Assembly (NCBI GenBank): GCA_038373865.1
Contig: JAXGGA010001617.1
Location: 1-64,000, forward strand
DNA length: 64,000 bases
Reading direction: 5' to 3'
Source: Uloborus plumipes
Lineage: Eukaryota; Arthropoda; Arachnida; Araneae; Uloboridae
Below are positions 1 through 11,810 of this stretch, one piece after another (positions within the stretch are counted from its first letter, which is position 1; every line of letters begins with the position of its first letter). A model generated the notes under the pieces. That model searched no databases. It was not told the origin of the DNA and saw nothing but the letters and a program-made list of their open reading frames with translations. Position numbers and translations under genes: made by a program.

Positions 1-395
1 TTACACACCATGAGAAAAACTTTCTCAAGTTAAAACTAAGTATAAGTGAGAGGGGAAAAAAATGAAAACTATTTTAACCTCACATTCAGACATTATTTCG
101 TTTTATTCAGAGCAGTACCAAAGGGAAGAGAATGATGCAAACTTCTGCCAGTTTTTCGGAAAAGGGTCACATCTTAGTGATGTAAGAATTTAAAAAAGGA
201 AACATTCCCAGTGTTAAGATAAAAATAAGAAAATTAATTTTTAAAAAATGCATTTTTTTCGTAGAAATAAAAACAAGAGAAAAGTTTAAAATATTATTTA
301 GGCATATCCGAGAGTCTGTACTGACAACATTAACTAAATAAAGCCTTCAAAATGTATATTTTACTTCTTTAGCAAAAAAAAAAAAAAAAACAGTA
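1..395. other. AT-rich non-coding flank
   Basis: No exon, RNA gene or delimited repeat can be supported. The stretch is AT-rich with short homopolymer runs, ending in an A run at about 374-390 directly before the TIR copy at 396. Confidence 0.5.
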
Positions 396-467
396 GGGGA
401 AGGGTGGGCATAGTGGCCAATGCGGGCAAAGTGGTCACTTGAAGTTTTCCTCCCCATATAGTGCTGG
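396..467 (+). mobile_element. Truncated terminal copy of TIR family A (pogo-like)
   Basis: About 72 bases starting GGGGAAGGGTGGGCATAG match the left end of the complete element at 3402-4332, with only scattered substitutions, including the second internal motif GGGCAAAGTGG. A TA precedes it (394-395), the expected target dinucleotide. After about 467 the similarity stops and no matching right end was seen, so this is a broken copy or one half of a rearranged element. The next bases (about 472-505) recur inverted at about 3120-3156. Confidence 0.75.
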
Positions 468-1117
468 CAAAATTACAAAATGATAAGCTTCGCAGCACAT
501 TTGGCTTCAATACAGTTGCGCCGGCTCAAACTTCGCCAAATCAAAGTAGCCAAGCCTCGCGAGATAAACAACATGGCTGCGTTGTATCGCGTCATTATGT
601 TTGCAAACTAGTCCAGATATGAACGGATAGTTATGATGCAGATATGATGCACATTTGATGAAAATTTCAATTTATGCTGTATGCTGTAATTCGTAACATG
701 CACACGACGGGACGTCACCTTGTTCTGAGAAGAAAAAAAAGCCACGCTGTGCGCTGTCATAAATACACTGCAAAAGAACTTTAAATTGCAGACATTTGAA
801 GTAACTCTGATTTTTCATATTTAAACGTTGATAACAATCAATGAACCCTAGAAGGCTTTATTCGCTCAAGTGGGAAACTGTATCATTATATATGGGGAAA
901 TAAGTTTGAATAAGACTTCAAATCCGTCTCAAAATAATTTTTGTAGAATTACTAAAATAGTTTCAAAAAAAGCGATCAAAGTTGCATTTTTCAAATAGAA
1001 ACAAACACAAACACAATAATTAAAAGACAATCAAAAACAGGCACTGATCTGGTTATTATGTTCCATTCAATTCCTAATACAGAGCATATAATCCAGCTTT
1101 GCCCATCGAGGTCCTGA
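468..1117. other. Non-coding stretch, possibly interior of the broken family A copy
   Basis: A short block here (about 472-505, with AAGCTTCGCAGCACAT) is repeated on the other strand near 3120-3156. The rest shows no frame, TIR or RNA feature that I can support. Confidence 0.35.
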
Positions 1118-1190
1118 GGCACATTGGCTCAGTGGCCAAAGCACCGGTCTTGCATTAACCAGGTACGCGGTTCGAGCTCCGGTCTCGCTG
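1118..1190 (+). repeat. tRNA-like element with Pol III box A and box B (SINE head or tRNA pseudogene)
   Basis: The sequence contains a box A-like TGGCTCAGTGG and a box B GGTTCGAGCTCC (1169-1180), with spacing normal for a tRNA, followed at once by a long T run that would stop RNA polymerase III. The acceptor ends do not pair well, so a functional tRNA is unlikely. The anticodon-loop position reads TGC, as in tRNA-Ala, but the stem is imperfect. A tRNA-derived SINE head or tRNA pseudogene is the safest reading. Confidence 0.6.
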
Positions 1191-1515
1191 TTTTTTTTTT
1201 TTTTTCAGTTTTTATTTTTTAACTTATGGTAGTTTTATTTTCTATATGTCTTAGTTTAAAACTTTTAAATTTTAAAGAAATTTAGCTCCCTGAAAAAAAG
1301 GCATGTTTAATAATGGATAATTAATTTTTAGTATTTTGTTCTTTTGATTTTCAAAAAAGAGTAAACTTTCATTAATTTTCACTGTTTAAAACATGTTTGT
1401 AAAAATACTCTTTATGAAGAATATACCTTTTCTATTATAAATGTTTCCAAATATGCCTGCTTGTTATATATTTTTTTTATTTTTCATGCTTAAAAAATAA
1501 TGTAATGCATTAAAC

Positions 1516-1687
1516 TAACTATTATTATTAAACATCAATGAATTTAAAATAATTCTGTGCCTAAAAGTGTGAAATAAAAATATTTTTCCTCTTCACAGCT
1601 TTTTATTTATTTCTTTATTTATTTTTTATTATCATGAGTTAACATAAGTACAAATCCTCAGAAAATCCATGCTGACTGAAATTATGC

Positions 1688-1730
<43 letters not shown>

Positions 1731-1979
1731 TTTTTTCCAACACTGCCTTTCGCATTACATTTTTGGTGGAAAACCCTGACATTCGCACACTTTATGTTTT
1801 TTTTTGCGCATAATTTCAGTCAGCATGGATTTTCTGAGGGTTTGTACTTATGTTTACTCATGATAATAAAAATTAAATAAATAAATAAATAAAAAGCTGT
1901 GAAGAGGAAAAATATTTTTATTTCACACTTTTAGGCACATAATTATTTTGAATTCATTGATGTATAATAATAATAGTTA
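1516..1979. repeat. Palindromic foldback MITE
   Basis: The arms 1516-1697 and about 1798-1979 are reverse complements with few mismatches. Marker motifs are GCATGCTGACTGAAATTATG-like in the left arm and its complement CATAATTTCAGTCAGCATG in the right. The roughly 100-base loop contains a run of more than 40 A. Outer ends read TAACTATTATTATTA and its complement. No frame is present. Confidence 0.75.
1687..1728. repeat. Long poly-A tract
   Basis: An uninterrupted run of about 40 A lies in the loop of the 1516-1979 palindrome. It is a low-complexity tract, not a cDNA tail, since it lies inside the inverted repeat. Confidence 0.85.
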
Positions 1980-3399
1980 TATGCAAAAAATTGCAAAATT
2001 TTTATCACTTTTTTTTTCATTAATACATTTAACTTTTGTACTCACATAGACAGGAGCTTTTCTTTTAGTGCATAAATTTCTGACAAATCAAATTATTTAA
2101 ACAATTTTACTCAGATTATTTAGATCCTACACTTGCAACTTTACGGGTCATACATGCTCTAAAAGAGGGCGCTAGACATTAATACTGTCAACTTTTAAGA
2201 CAGATTTTGTGCATGAATATAAAAGAGTTACAAAAAAAAGTCTTTATGAATGACTGTTGTTAAAAATTTATTCACTTAAACTTCTTAATATAACTTTATT
2301 CTGTTATTAAATTACTTTCAGGATTGTCTTCCAATGAAAGTATGGATCCGCTTTAAATTATAATTATAACTATATTGCTTTTTAGGGCCATTTATTATTA
2401 TTGCAAAAAATGTCAAACAGCCGCTAGTATAATAAATACACCTCTGGTATAAATCCCCATCACAAGTATTAAAGTTTCCGAGAAGTACACATTATTTTAC
2501 AATGAAGAGAATAGATTTGTACAATCCTCTTAGGAAGGAAGTTGGAAAGAAAACAAATAATAAATATGAACCTTAAAACTACTCCCCCATCTAAAATTAC
2601 ACATATGACGGCCTGTTTTATGAGTTAAAAAAGGGTTTCCTTGTGGACTTGTAACCACATGTATGAAACATTTTAATTTGTAATTTATTTAAGCTGATTT
2701 TACCTAATTGAATTTCTACAACATTAACTTTACTTAATGGCAATTTTTTTTCTTATTTACGCTTAGCGGAGATAGTTGATTGTTAATAATAATGAATTAT
2801 AAATTACTTAAAAAAGTTATTCCCGCATTACTCTTATACTCATTGATTTCATAATATTGAATTAAAATGTCACAACTATATTTTTTACAAAAAAGGAAGA
2901 AATGAAAAAAAAAGAGCTTTCGAAAAACAACAAAGAAAAATATTGGAAAATCATGTCTTCTTTTCTAAATCCATTATGAAAAATCCCGAACGTAACTATA
3001 AAATAAGCCTACCCGACTGGGAGAAAAACTCTCTAGAGGTTACCGGTTTTCTTCCTCTATGTTTACTTTCGGGGGGGAGCCCATCTCCCGAACTGAATCT
3101 TCGCCATTTGGCGAAAAACATGAAGATGTGCTGCGAAGCTTATCATTTTGTAATGTGGCGTGAAAAACTGGCACCCTCAATTCAACAAGCCGCACGGGTG
3201 AACGATGGAATCGTATAGGAGAGCATAATAGCACCCTCACTGTTCACTATTGCAGATCCCCCCCTGTGCTGTGTGTGTTTTTGTTTTTCGATTGTGTTTA
3301 CTTTTATTTATTGTTTTTATTCACGTCTTGGTACATTTTCACCTTGAATTCCGATTTGAAAATGATCGAAACTTGCAATTTAAGGCATTATAATGCACA
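1980..3399. other. AT-rich non-coding stretch with one GC-richer block
   Basis: Most of it is featureless and AT-rich. A GC-richer block at about 2995-3260 has an open frame of 91 codons but no recognisable domain; part of it (about 3120-3156) is the reverse complement of 472-505, so it is repeat DNA and not a gene. Confidence 0.45.
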
Positions 3400-3401
3400 T
3401 A

Positions 3402-4332
3402 GGGGAAGGGTGGGCATAGTGGCCACTACGGGCAAAGTGGCTACTTGAAGTTTTCCTCCCTATATAGTGCTGCAGCCTAGTGGCAATAGACTCAACTACT
3501 CACCCGGCAGCCGTTGTTGTTGTGTTATAGTTTGATGCCGCTCAGACGCAAACTCACGGAGATATCGCAAATTTTTCACTTTTTCGACCCTCTGATGTTA
3601 GGTAAGTGCATCACATGTTTCGCTTTAGTTTATTGTAGGACTAGGTGAAGTAAATTTTACATCAATGGTGCAAAACACCATGTTTCTAGCTTTGAATTCA
3701 TATGTCTCAACAAGAGATACAACAACGGGTTGTACGTGAAATATTGTTCTTTCGAAAATGGTGCGCTAGAGGGCAAAGTGGCCACAGCTGAGGCCACAGC
3801 TGAGGCCACTTCCATTGTTCGTTTCGAAACGTCGATTATTTTTTCTGTGGTGATTGTTACTCGAAATCTAAGTACAACGAAGGCTGGATTAGATGTTCTG
3901 GGTGCCTCAAATGAGCTCACGAAGCCTGCAGAGGAGTCGAAAAGGAGGACGATGAGTTTATTTGTGATTTATGTAAATACCAGTGATTTCATAACTTTAC
4001 ATACTTTTAGTAATGCCTAATTTTGTTTAAAACCCTAATACAATTGTTCTGAGTTCTGAAACTAAATGCGTTTCATTTTTTCCATACTATCTAAATCTAT
4101 TTAGGCAGAAGCCACTTTGCCCTACCTAGTGGGCAAAGTGGCCACTTTGACAGCTTTTGGTAAGGTAAAAATTTTGTACAAATAAAGTTTAAAAATCTTG
4201 TTGTTTATATTTTTTAATCAGGCCTAAGTAACCATACTAAATGTTGAAGGGATTTATAAAATGTTTCAATAAAGTTTAGGGGTGGAAAAAAATAAATGTT
4301 CCTTAGGGTGGCCGCTATGCCCACCCTTCCCC
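3402..4332 (+). mobile_element. TIR element, family A: pogo-like deletion derivative
   Basis: The element starts GGGGAAGGGTGGGCATAG and ends with the complement CTATGCCCACCCTTCCCC. TA lies on both sides (3400-3401 and 4333-4334), the target duplication of the Tc1/mariner/pogo superfamily. The core motif GGGCAAAGTGGCCAC is repeated at about 3409, 3429, 3773 and 4131, and inverted near 4108 and 4307. Inside is a broken frame (3822-3986) reading like the C-terminal PHD-type zinc finger of arthropod pogo-like transposases. The catalytic domain is missing, so the copy cannot move by itself. Confidence 0.8.
3822..3986 (+). pseudogene. PHD-type zinc-finger remnant of a pogo-like transposase
   Basis: Frame starting at 3822 gives Cys-x2-Cys (CGDC), then GWIRCSGC, then His-x2-Cys (HEAC) and finally CDLC, which is the Cys4-His-Cys3 spacing of a PHD finger. 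An in-frame TGA at 3912-3914 interrupts it between CSGC and HEAC, where a tryptophan is usual, and a stop follows CDLCKYQ. Some arthropod pogo/Tigger-like transposases carry such a finger after the DDE domain (family knowledge). It lies in the element 3402-4332, so I infer a relic of that element's transposase. A host PHD exon is unlikely because of the stop and the TIRs. Confidence 0.6.
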
Positions 4333-4829
4333 TACATTATAAAAAAATCCTGACAAGTCTCAGTTAAAAAAAATGGATCAAGAAACAAGAGAGCTTCATA
4401 AAGCCGCCGACATATTTACCTTTTTCTTAAAAATTTTGCGTCCAACTTATTTTCTGTCACGAAAACCACCGCGAAGAGGAGAAAAATACAAGGGCCTCCG
4501 AGAATATTAGAAACAAAAGAAAAAATAAAATCGAAAGAGAGAATTGAAATGTAGTAATGAAGAGTTGCACCAATCGTTTTAAACCTTTAAAGATAAAAAA
4601 TGAAAGGAAAACAAAACTTTAACCAGAGATTCAGATGGCATGATATATAAAGTAGAATAAAGTGATGAACTTGACTTAAAGTTTCATTGCAAAATACCTT
4701 CTGTGTCGCAATGCTCCAAGTTGGATTCGGAGACGTTTGTTTCTAAGACAATGAAAGTATTTGGGCGGAAATAGAAAATTTCATTACAAAAAACTAAAAC
4801 AGTCAAAAATTTTTGGAAAGAAAAAACTA

Positions 4830-5490
4830 TGTTAGGACTCACACGACACTCCTTCCCAAAAGTAGTCCAAAATTGCGTTTTTAGAACTCAAATTCAAAAA
4901 TTTCCTGAGGAGAGTCCCGAACCCCCTTCTTTTCCCCAACGTCATCAAAGATGGCTTGCATTTGCTTTTTACTGCTTCATTTTCGAAGAGCAGAGACCCG
5001 ACTCCTTCTCTACCAACATTCGAAAAGTGCTGGACTTCGAAAAGTGCTGGAGCGAGCCCCGAATCTCCATCTTTTCCCTTAAGTCACTAAAGATGCGAAA
5101 ACCTTCCTGAGAGCTCGTCTTAAATTCTGTTTTTGGGCTTCAATTTCTTGAAAATTACTAGAGGAAAGTTCCGAATTCTTATTGTTTCTCCTAATAACGA
5201 TGCTTGAAAGATTGCCTGCTACTACATTTTTAACTTTAAATTAGAAAAGATTCCAGGGAAGGACCCCCTGAGCCTTCCCTTACCGAACATCGTCAAAGTT
5301 TATTTATAGTTGCAATTTTTGAACTACAGTTTTAAAGAATTTCTGAAGAAAAGCCCCCCCTCCCTTCAGTAAAGAAGGTAGTCTAAAAGTGTGCGATTCG
5401 AACTTCAGTTTAAAAATTTGCAGGACGAATTTCGAATGCAAACCCCCTGAAATGGCGTGTCTGCGCCGTTGCCGTAAAGTCATTATTTGC
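4830..5490. repeat. Degenerate tandem repeat block
   Basis: A pattern of C-rich run, then ACGTCATCAAAGATGGC-like words, then TTTTTxAACT...AAAATTTCC recurs near 4943, 5083, 5195, 5287 and 5445, at irregular spacing of about 90-150 bases. The open frames of 93 and 64 codons here have no recognisable motif and are by-products. It looks like an old satellite or degenerate tandem expansion. Confidence 0.45.
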
Positions 5491-5949
5491 CGTAGTCATA
5501 TTTTTCAAAAAAATAGCAAACAGTTCCAAGACACAATGAAAAGACTATTGAATCATGGGGACACTTTTGTTCCGAGAAATTGATAATTTTTTTTTTGGAA
5601 AAATCGAGAAATAATAAAAAAAATGTACATATGTGCCCCTTCCTCTATTTCCCGAAATTTTTCTTGCAAAATGTGAGTCATATCTTGAAAAAGAAAAGCC
5701 TTTATAAATGATCAAAAATAACATGCTAAAAACAGAAACACAAATCCCTTTAAAAAACCACTTCTAGGCTAAAATATCGACATTAAAGATAACTTTTATC
5801 CATTAGTTGTGCTCTATTCAAATTTGGCTTACTCACATCGTGAGTTTCATTAAGCACAAAATGTTGCAAAAGTTATTCAATATACTTTAACTTTTACCTA
5901 AAAATGAAAACAATTTGCTCAAAACAATATTTTGTAACAAAAAACAATA

Positions 5950-7235
5950 CCGTAAAATGGGGTGTATAGGAACAGCGGGGTCAATCGGAACAAAACTTTG
6001 CGACCGTAGAAAGAAAATCTTCATAAATATACTATTGGGTATTTTTCGCCATTAAGTTTTTTTTAGAAAGGTAAGATCATAGGAAGTAGGAAAAAATTAC
6101 TTTTGTCAATCTGGCAACGTTACTGGCTTATAAGGAGGGCTGCACGTGGAATGCTAGAAAACATCACATTTTCATAGACTGCAAAACTTCATATGTAAGT
6201 ACAAACCTTCTTATAATTTAAACCAAAGAGTGGTATGTTTCAATTATGCATGTATCTGAACAACTGAATACAACATTAGAATTTACATTTTTTTAAAATT
6301 GTGTCATAAAAATGAAGAATACTGAAAAATGACATAGGAAAAAAATTTGCGGGGTGTATCGGAACACTTGGTTCTGTTGTTCCAGTTCAAACTTTTTTAA
6401 AGGAAAGTGTTTGAAAAATCAAGATTCTAACCCAAATTTCTCTAGTCAAGACAAGAACAAGGATTTATTACTGTTTATCTCTTCTCGTGAGCAACTAGAT
6501 CTTAGAATGAGAGAAAGTTGCATATTTAAAAATATTTTTTCTCCAGGAGACTTCTTTTTACCTAAAATACATGGAGAAAGTCATACAGACTTTATGTAGC
6601 AAAAGTCCAGCACACAGACAGTGATGATAAAGTGGGAAAATCTTACAGGACAATCCCTGAAACCCAGAGATTTTAAGAAACTAAAGAAAAGGCAGTGTTC
6701 ATCCCAGAAGATGTTATGAAAAAACTTAAGTCAAGCCACAACTGTTAGTTTTAAGGCGTTAGTTTTGTGGACGATATGAGTGACTTAACAATTTATGTTA
6801 AAGCTTTGTATTTTAATTCAAAAACATTTCTTAAAATTAATTTTAATTTTTCATAAGTTCAAAATAATTTTTAATTCTGACAAATTATAAACCTTTACTG
6901 GTATAGAAAATAAACTTTTATTTGACAGTAACTATCAGTTCTTATTCTCCCCCATCGATATCACTCATGTTTGTGAGACCTGTTACAGGCTAAATTGAAA
7001 AAAATAAAAATTTTAACATGTGTTCCGATTGACCCCTATCAGCGGGGTGATTCGGAACACCCCTAAATTCTTATATATAGGAATAATAACTGTTCAAAAT
7101 GTTTTGTCTTTGCTTGGAATATCAAAAGCAAAGCAAGACGGAGGTTTTTACCCAAAAAATTAAGTTAAAAAAAATCTTTTAACTACTTTTTTACAATTAA
7201 AGCTGAAAAGTGTTCCGATTCACCACATTTTACGG
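5950..7235 (+). mobile_element. TIR element, family B: pogo-like deletion derivative
   Basis: The left end CCGTAAAATGGGGTG and the right end CACCACATTTTACGG are inverted repeats, with TA on both sides (5948-5949 and 7236-7237). The motif GGGGT-N4/5-CGGAACA recurs at about 5959, 5979, 6349 and 7043, and inverted at about 7021 and 7211. The interior holds a broken transposase-like tail (6540-6698). Confidence 0.75.
6540..6698 (+). pseudogene. Transposase C-terminal remnant, frameshifted
   Basis: One frame reads FSPGDFFLPKIHGE and, after a one-base shift near 6575, another reads SYRLYVAKVQHTDSDD. Together they resemble the PGDFVLVK...FVAKV module near the C terminus of pogo-like transposases in arthropods. 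The resemblance is from memory of the family; the frames are short and broken. It sits inside the TIR element 5950-7235, which fits. Confidence 0.4.
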
Positions 7236-7237
7236 TA

Positions 7238-8290
7238 GTAAAAAAAATTGTTCCGATTAAATATATGCAACGTAAACACAAATGCTGAGCATTTTTTTCC
7301 TCCATTGCGTAAGTAGCAACGTTAGTTGATTGGCAGGAGGAAAGTTTTAGCAAAGGGTCAAAGTTTTAGCCGGATTTAAGGGTTTAAAAATTTCAAAACT
7401 GTAGCAGAAGTACGACATAGAAGAGTTTTGCGGCATTTTGAGCCCAAATAGAAGATGCCACACTGTTCGTCGTTGATATTTAAGCGCTACATTCTTATGA
7501 GTGTTAGCATTTCTTTAGAAGGAATATCTTTCAAAATCATAATAAGCATGAAATCTTTCTGAATAGAAATCAATTTTTATACATGCAGAAAATGAAAGAG
7601 CAGTTCAAAAGGAAGAAAACATTGCAAAACTGAAGCTGTTTCTCGCTAAAAATTGTTTAAAATAATTTTGGTGCATTTAGGTATAAACATGTTTCGCTAG
7701 TTTTGACGTGTGACTCCCATTTAAAGCCAACCAGACTGATTCAAAAATGTGCGTACAATCATTTAAGTAGAGAACACAAACTAATGACAACGATAACATA
7801 CGAATAGCAGACTTAAAATAGCTGCCAGATAACTTAGAGACCCATTCCACGACTTTCCGCGACTGCTTCAATTAATGTTTTTGGATTTTTTCTTGGGGAT
7901 TTCATCCTTGCTCTCGGAAAAACATGATTTTTCAGTTAACTCAGACACAGGTCTCGTCACAAAAACCACCGTCGCATGTGTTTTTCTTAAACGTCAATTA
8001 TCGTTAAATAAAAATAACTTCCCATTGATTCTAGTCTTATATATATTTTTTTTTACCTTCGTACTAGTACCCTTGTAGCGTTTTAGGTTGAGGTTGACTG
8101 GTCATACATCCCAGCGCTATTCTTTTTTTTTGTGTGTGTGTTTTATACTTCTTTAATAATTTGTCCATACAATTTTGGATGATGCTGTAGATCAGCGGTT
8201 CCCAAACTTCCCCACTCAACAAAACAATAAAAATAATAAAAAGAAAACAAGATAATAGCACAGAATTAATCAAACAAGCTATTTTGTATT
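7238..8290. other. Non-coding stretch, nothing recognised
   Basis: Short open frames on both strands have no recognisable motif and no plausible splice context. No TIR pair or tRNA-like box was seen. Confidence 0.45.
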
Positions 8291-8292
8291 TA

Positions 8293-9838
8293 CAGCGCGT
8301 GTCGAAATGATAGGTCCACCAGTAAAAACGAAAGTGATGTTGTTAAAAAAGGCTGTATTGTGTACAAAGTACTATATTATAAACTACATTACTTCATTCA
8401 ATGTAAAATAACACATGAACAATATGCAAATAATAGAAGTGATAAGAAAAACGAAAATTACATGAAACAGCTGTTTCAAAAAGATAAGTCCACTAAACCA
8501 AGCATCAAATAAATGCTGAATAACTAAGAAAATGTTCTACCTTGTTTTTGAATAAGCTCATAAACCCCATTCGGCATGGTTTCTACAAGTTTTTGCAAAT
8601 AATTTGTGCCGATTTTTGACCATTCGGAGGAAATAGCCTTTTTCAAGTCGGCAATATTATTGTACTGCCTTCCGCCTGCATACACAGCTCTTGCGAGTAT
8701 ACCCCACATGTTTTCCACCGTCGGGACTACAAGGTAGCCAATAGATAATATGTACACCATTATCCAGAAACCATTCAAAAGTGGACTTTGCAGAGTGCAC
8801 AGGAGCATTGTTCTGTTGGAACATGAAGAATGGGCCCCCAATGCGCTCTGATTGTGGAAGGAAATATTGATCAAGCAGCTGTTGATAGCCAGCAGCATTC
8901 AAACGATTGTCTACAAATACTATATCAGTTTTTTCTGCACTATCGAATCCGGCCCATACCATAACGGAACCACCACCAGGTGAGAGAATATCTGTCGATC
9001 GTTTCGCAGATCGTGTCAGTAACACTGCCAGCCATCTGGATCATCCAATTTGGATTTCTCTTCGTCACTGAATATTACACGATGCCAATCTTGTTTCCAG
9101 GACAACTTCCCGTGCGAATTTCAGTCTCTTTTCTATGTGCTTTTTATTCAATTTCGGAGTCGCTTTCCTCTTCACGTAAACTAAATTTCCGAGTTTCTTT
9201 ACCACTCTATGGACTGTAGATATTGATATTGAAGGGTTTTGTAGTATGGCTAAAGTGGATCAGCTCACATTTCCAGATTTTATGTCCTTTACTATAGTCC
9301 TTCTTTGTCGGGGTGTAACTTCTGATGGGCGCCCTGGTGACTTTTTACTGTCATAAGCATTTCTAAGTCGCAAAAAATTGTTCACAACATTATGCGATCT
9401 GTTTAGAATCTTAGCTATTTCTCTATTCGAGTTTCCACACTTTTTAAAAGCATCAATTTTCCCCTGCTCAACCAGCGGAAGACTGCAACGATGCTCCATT
9501 TTGTTTGATTACAGCGTGAAGTTCAAATCTGTTTAAATACCTTCACAGCAGCCAACACAATCCCAAAGTAAGACTAAGCAATGATATTTATGCAAATATT
9601 TGGGAAAAAACGTGATAGGTGCAAAGTTTCTGAAGGTGGATTTATCTTTTTGAAATGGCGGTCTGAAAATGAAAATTTGCATAAAACAACAAGGAATTAT
9701 TTATTTTACGGAAATTTCCTCATAAATAGTTATAACAATAACTGATTAATTATCTCTACCAAAAAGGTGATTCTTGTTCTCGATTAGGAGTCGAAATTTT
9801 GAAAAATGCGGGTGGACCTATCATTTCGGTACGCACTG
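8293..9838 (-). mobile_element. Decayed Tc1-like transposon
   Basis: The terminal inverted repeats begin CAGCGCGTGTCGAAATGATA on the left, and on the right the complement starts CAGTGCGTACCGAAATGATA, about 30 bases with few differences. The left flank is TA (8291-8292); the right flank is CA, a mutated TA. The 1546-bp length is normal for a Tc1 element. A broken transposase lies on the minus strand (8524-9499), reading away from the right TIR. Confidence 0.9.
8524..9499 (-). pseudogene. Tc1-like transposase pseudogene (DD34E type)
   Basis: The N terminus starts MEHRCSLPLVEQGKI and holds the first helix-turn-helix (GNSNREIAKILNRSHNVVNN) and the GRP-containing linker (SPGRPSEVTPRQRRTI). A stop follows NVS near 9260. 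Further on come STVHRVVKKLG, the segment MVWAGFD and the second catalytic block, which reads QQNNAPVHSA where QQDNAPVHSA is usual: the catalytic Asp is Asn. The block with the third acid survives in another frame as ENMWGILAR, after a frameshift near 8700-8720. The C terminus ends GVYELIQKQGRTFS. At least one stop, frameshifts and the Asp-to-Asn change make it inactive. Confidence 0.9.
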
Positions 9839-9840
9839 CA

Positions 9841-11810
9841 TGTTTACAATAATATCTTAATGTCGAATAAAAATAAGGATTTTTCAAGAAATATAGTTAC
9901 GCAAAAATTTGGCTATTTTAAATGTCCTTGAAGCATTTAAAGTAATAAATTGCTTCGAGTAGAAAAGAAAAGACTATCTTTCTGAAAGTTATTAGACTAA
10001 CAATTGATCCTGTAAAACGTATTAGCTTTATCCACACGATTTTCCATGTCGTTCTTCCGTTCCCGTTTTGTAAAGGTAAAGTTCAGTATTGAGTTTGACT
10101 GAAGATATATCTTTGTTCATGAAATCTCTTGTTTAATCTTCTTGTACAAGTTCTAGAGACCACAAAATAGCTGTAGTCTCCGAGCTCAAATTTATGTTTT
10201 TTTATGATGATATACATATAAATCCTCTCTTAGGATAAGCGTCTCACAGTAACTTCTTTTTCATTTTAAATTGTTAACAAGAAAAATGAAATAGTTATAG
10301 AAAAAAGAAAAAGCTATGAAGGGCAAGGCCAAGAAATAAATTTCTTATAAATATGTTAAGGGTCACGGTATGCTTGAAACCGTTCACAACTTTAGGCAGT
10401 TTAAATATTTTTGACATGTTTTGGTACAAAAGCTTAGACCTTTGTAAAATAAACTGATTCATTTATGTGTATCAAAATTATTCGTGTAAACTAAAGTTTG
10501 TTTATGTACCTACCTCTCTTAATGTTTACAAGAGATTACCTCCCAGAAGTTTAATTTCATTCAATAATGTCAATTTCCTCTTGCTTTAAAAAAATATTGT
10601 GACCAATTATAGGTGCCCAGGATATGAGTGAAATATGGTATTCTGGCACAAAACCATCAAACTTTATGATATCAAAACAGGTTATGCTCCATAACAAGTA
10701 AAGCGCTTTTTCAAAACCTTTCCAATTAAGTTGGCTAATTAAACATGGCGACTTGTATGATCTATGTTTCTCAAAAAAAAAAAAAAAAAAAACATGTAAA
10801 ATGATAAACATTGAGAGAATACACAAATAGTTAACACTATTTTGCACTCTGATTACCTCAATTCACTTCTACTCTGCACTTAATTGCTCTGCGGCAAAAA
10901 TAAAATAAATACAACTTATCTGGACATAATAATATATTCTTTATGAAAAATAGAAGCATATGTGCGTCGTAATTTGTTGGAATTTTGCATGAGTAGCGGG
11001 GTGAAGAAAAATAAACTTCATAGTTTCATAGGCAGAATCGAACATAAAATCTGAAATGTTAGCGTATTATGTTTAAAGAATGCTCTTAAATTCCAAAGAG
11101 GTTGCTTGAAAATATTACTTGTAAAGGAAATATCCGTAAAAAATCAGTATGCTAAAACAATAAGAAGTTTGGAGGTTACTGCCCGTTTTTTGTAAACTGT
11201 CCAATTCACCGCATCTGATCATAGTTACAGTAATGCTATTATATTTAAGCACAAATTAAAATGTTCACATCTCCGTAATAATATCCATTAAAACTACAAT
11301 AGTTACCGTTTCAGTTGTTTGAGTTCAGAGATCAGGCGTTGGAATTTATATTGCTGCTTCTCTCTCTCTCTCTCTCTCTTTAAATATTATTAATCGTTAT
11401 TTTAAAATTTTGAAATGCAGTGCATGGCATTCTTAATACGAAATTCTTGTATACGAAAATGTAAGTAGTTTCATTAAAAGCAGTAGTTTACACTGTTGTT
11501 ATAACAACTGGAGCCTTACTACACGCGACATATATGATGAATAGAAATGAAATATATTTTGTGCTAAAAGGCTTAAATGTTTCTTTATGAAAGTTTCTCA
11601 CGATATATTAACGGTGGTTTGGTTTCTTTAAATTGTTTTCACAACTAGAATATCAATCTGTACTTACGAGAAAAACTGCATTGATTCCGATACGCTAGTT
11701 AAATTTTGTTAAGGTAAGTGCAATTCTTAAAATGTTTTGATGACAAAAATACACCTTCGTGGCAAATGTGACTGTTATAAGTAATTCCGTTCCTTTTAAT
11801 TTTATTTTAG
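9841..11810. other. Non-coding, probably upstream intron or flank of the annexin gene
   Basis: No upstream annexin exon with a start codon was identified. Visible items are an A run at about 10771-10789 and a TC microsatellite near 11358-11379. Open frames are short and lack known motifs. Confidence 0.45.
11358..11379. repeat. (TC)n microsatellite
   Basis: About eleven TC units in a row; simple repeat. Confidence 0.85.

Noticed and set aside
1118..1190. A functional tRNA gene
   Set aside because: The promoter boxes are good but the acceptor stem ends do not pair and the anticodon stem is imperfect.
2943..3218. A 91-codon frame in the GC-richer block near 3.0-3.2 kb
   Set aside because: Part of the block is a repeat also present near 472-505 in inverse orientation; no domain is visible.
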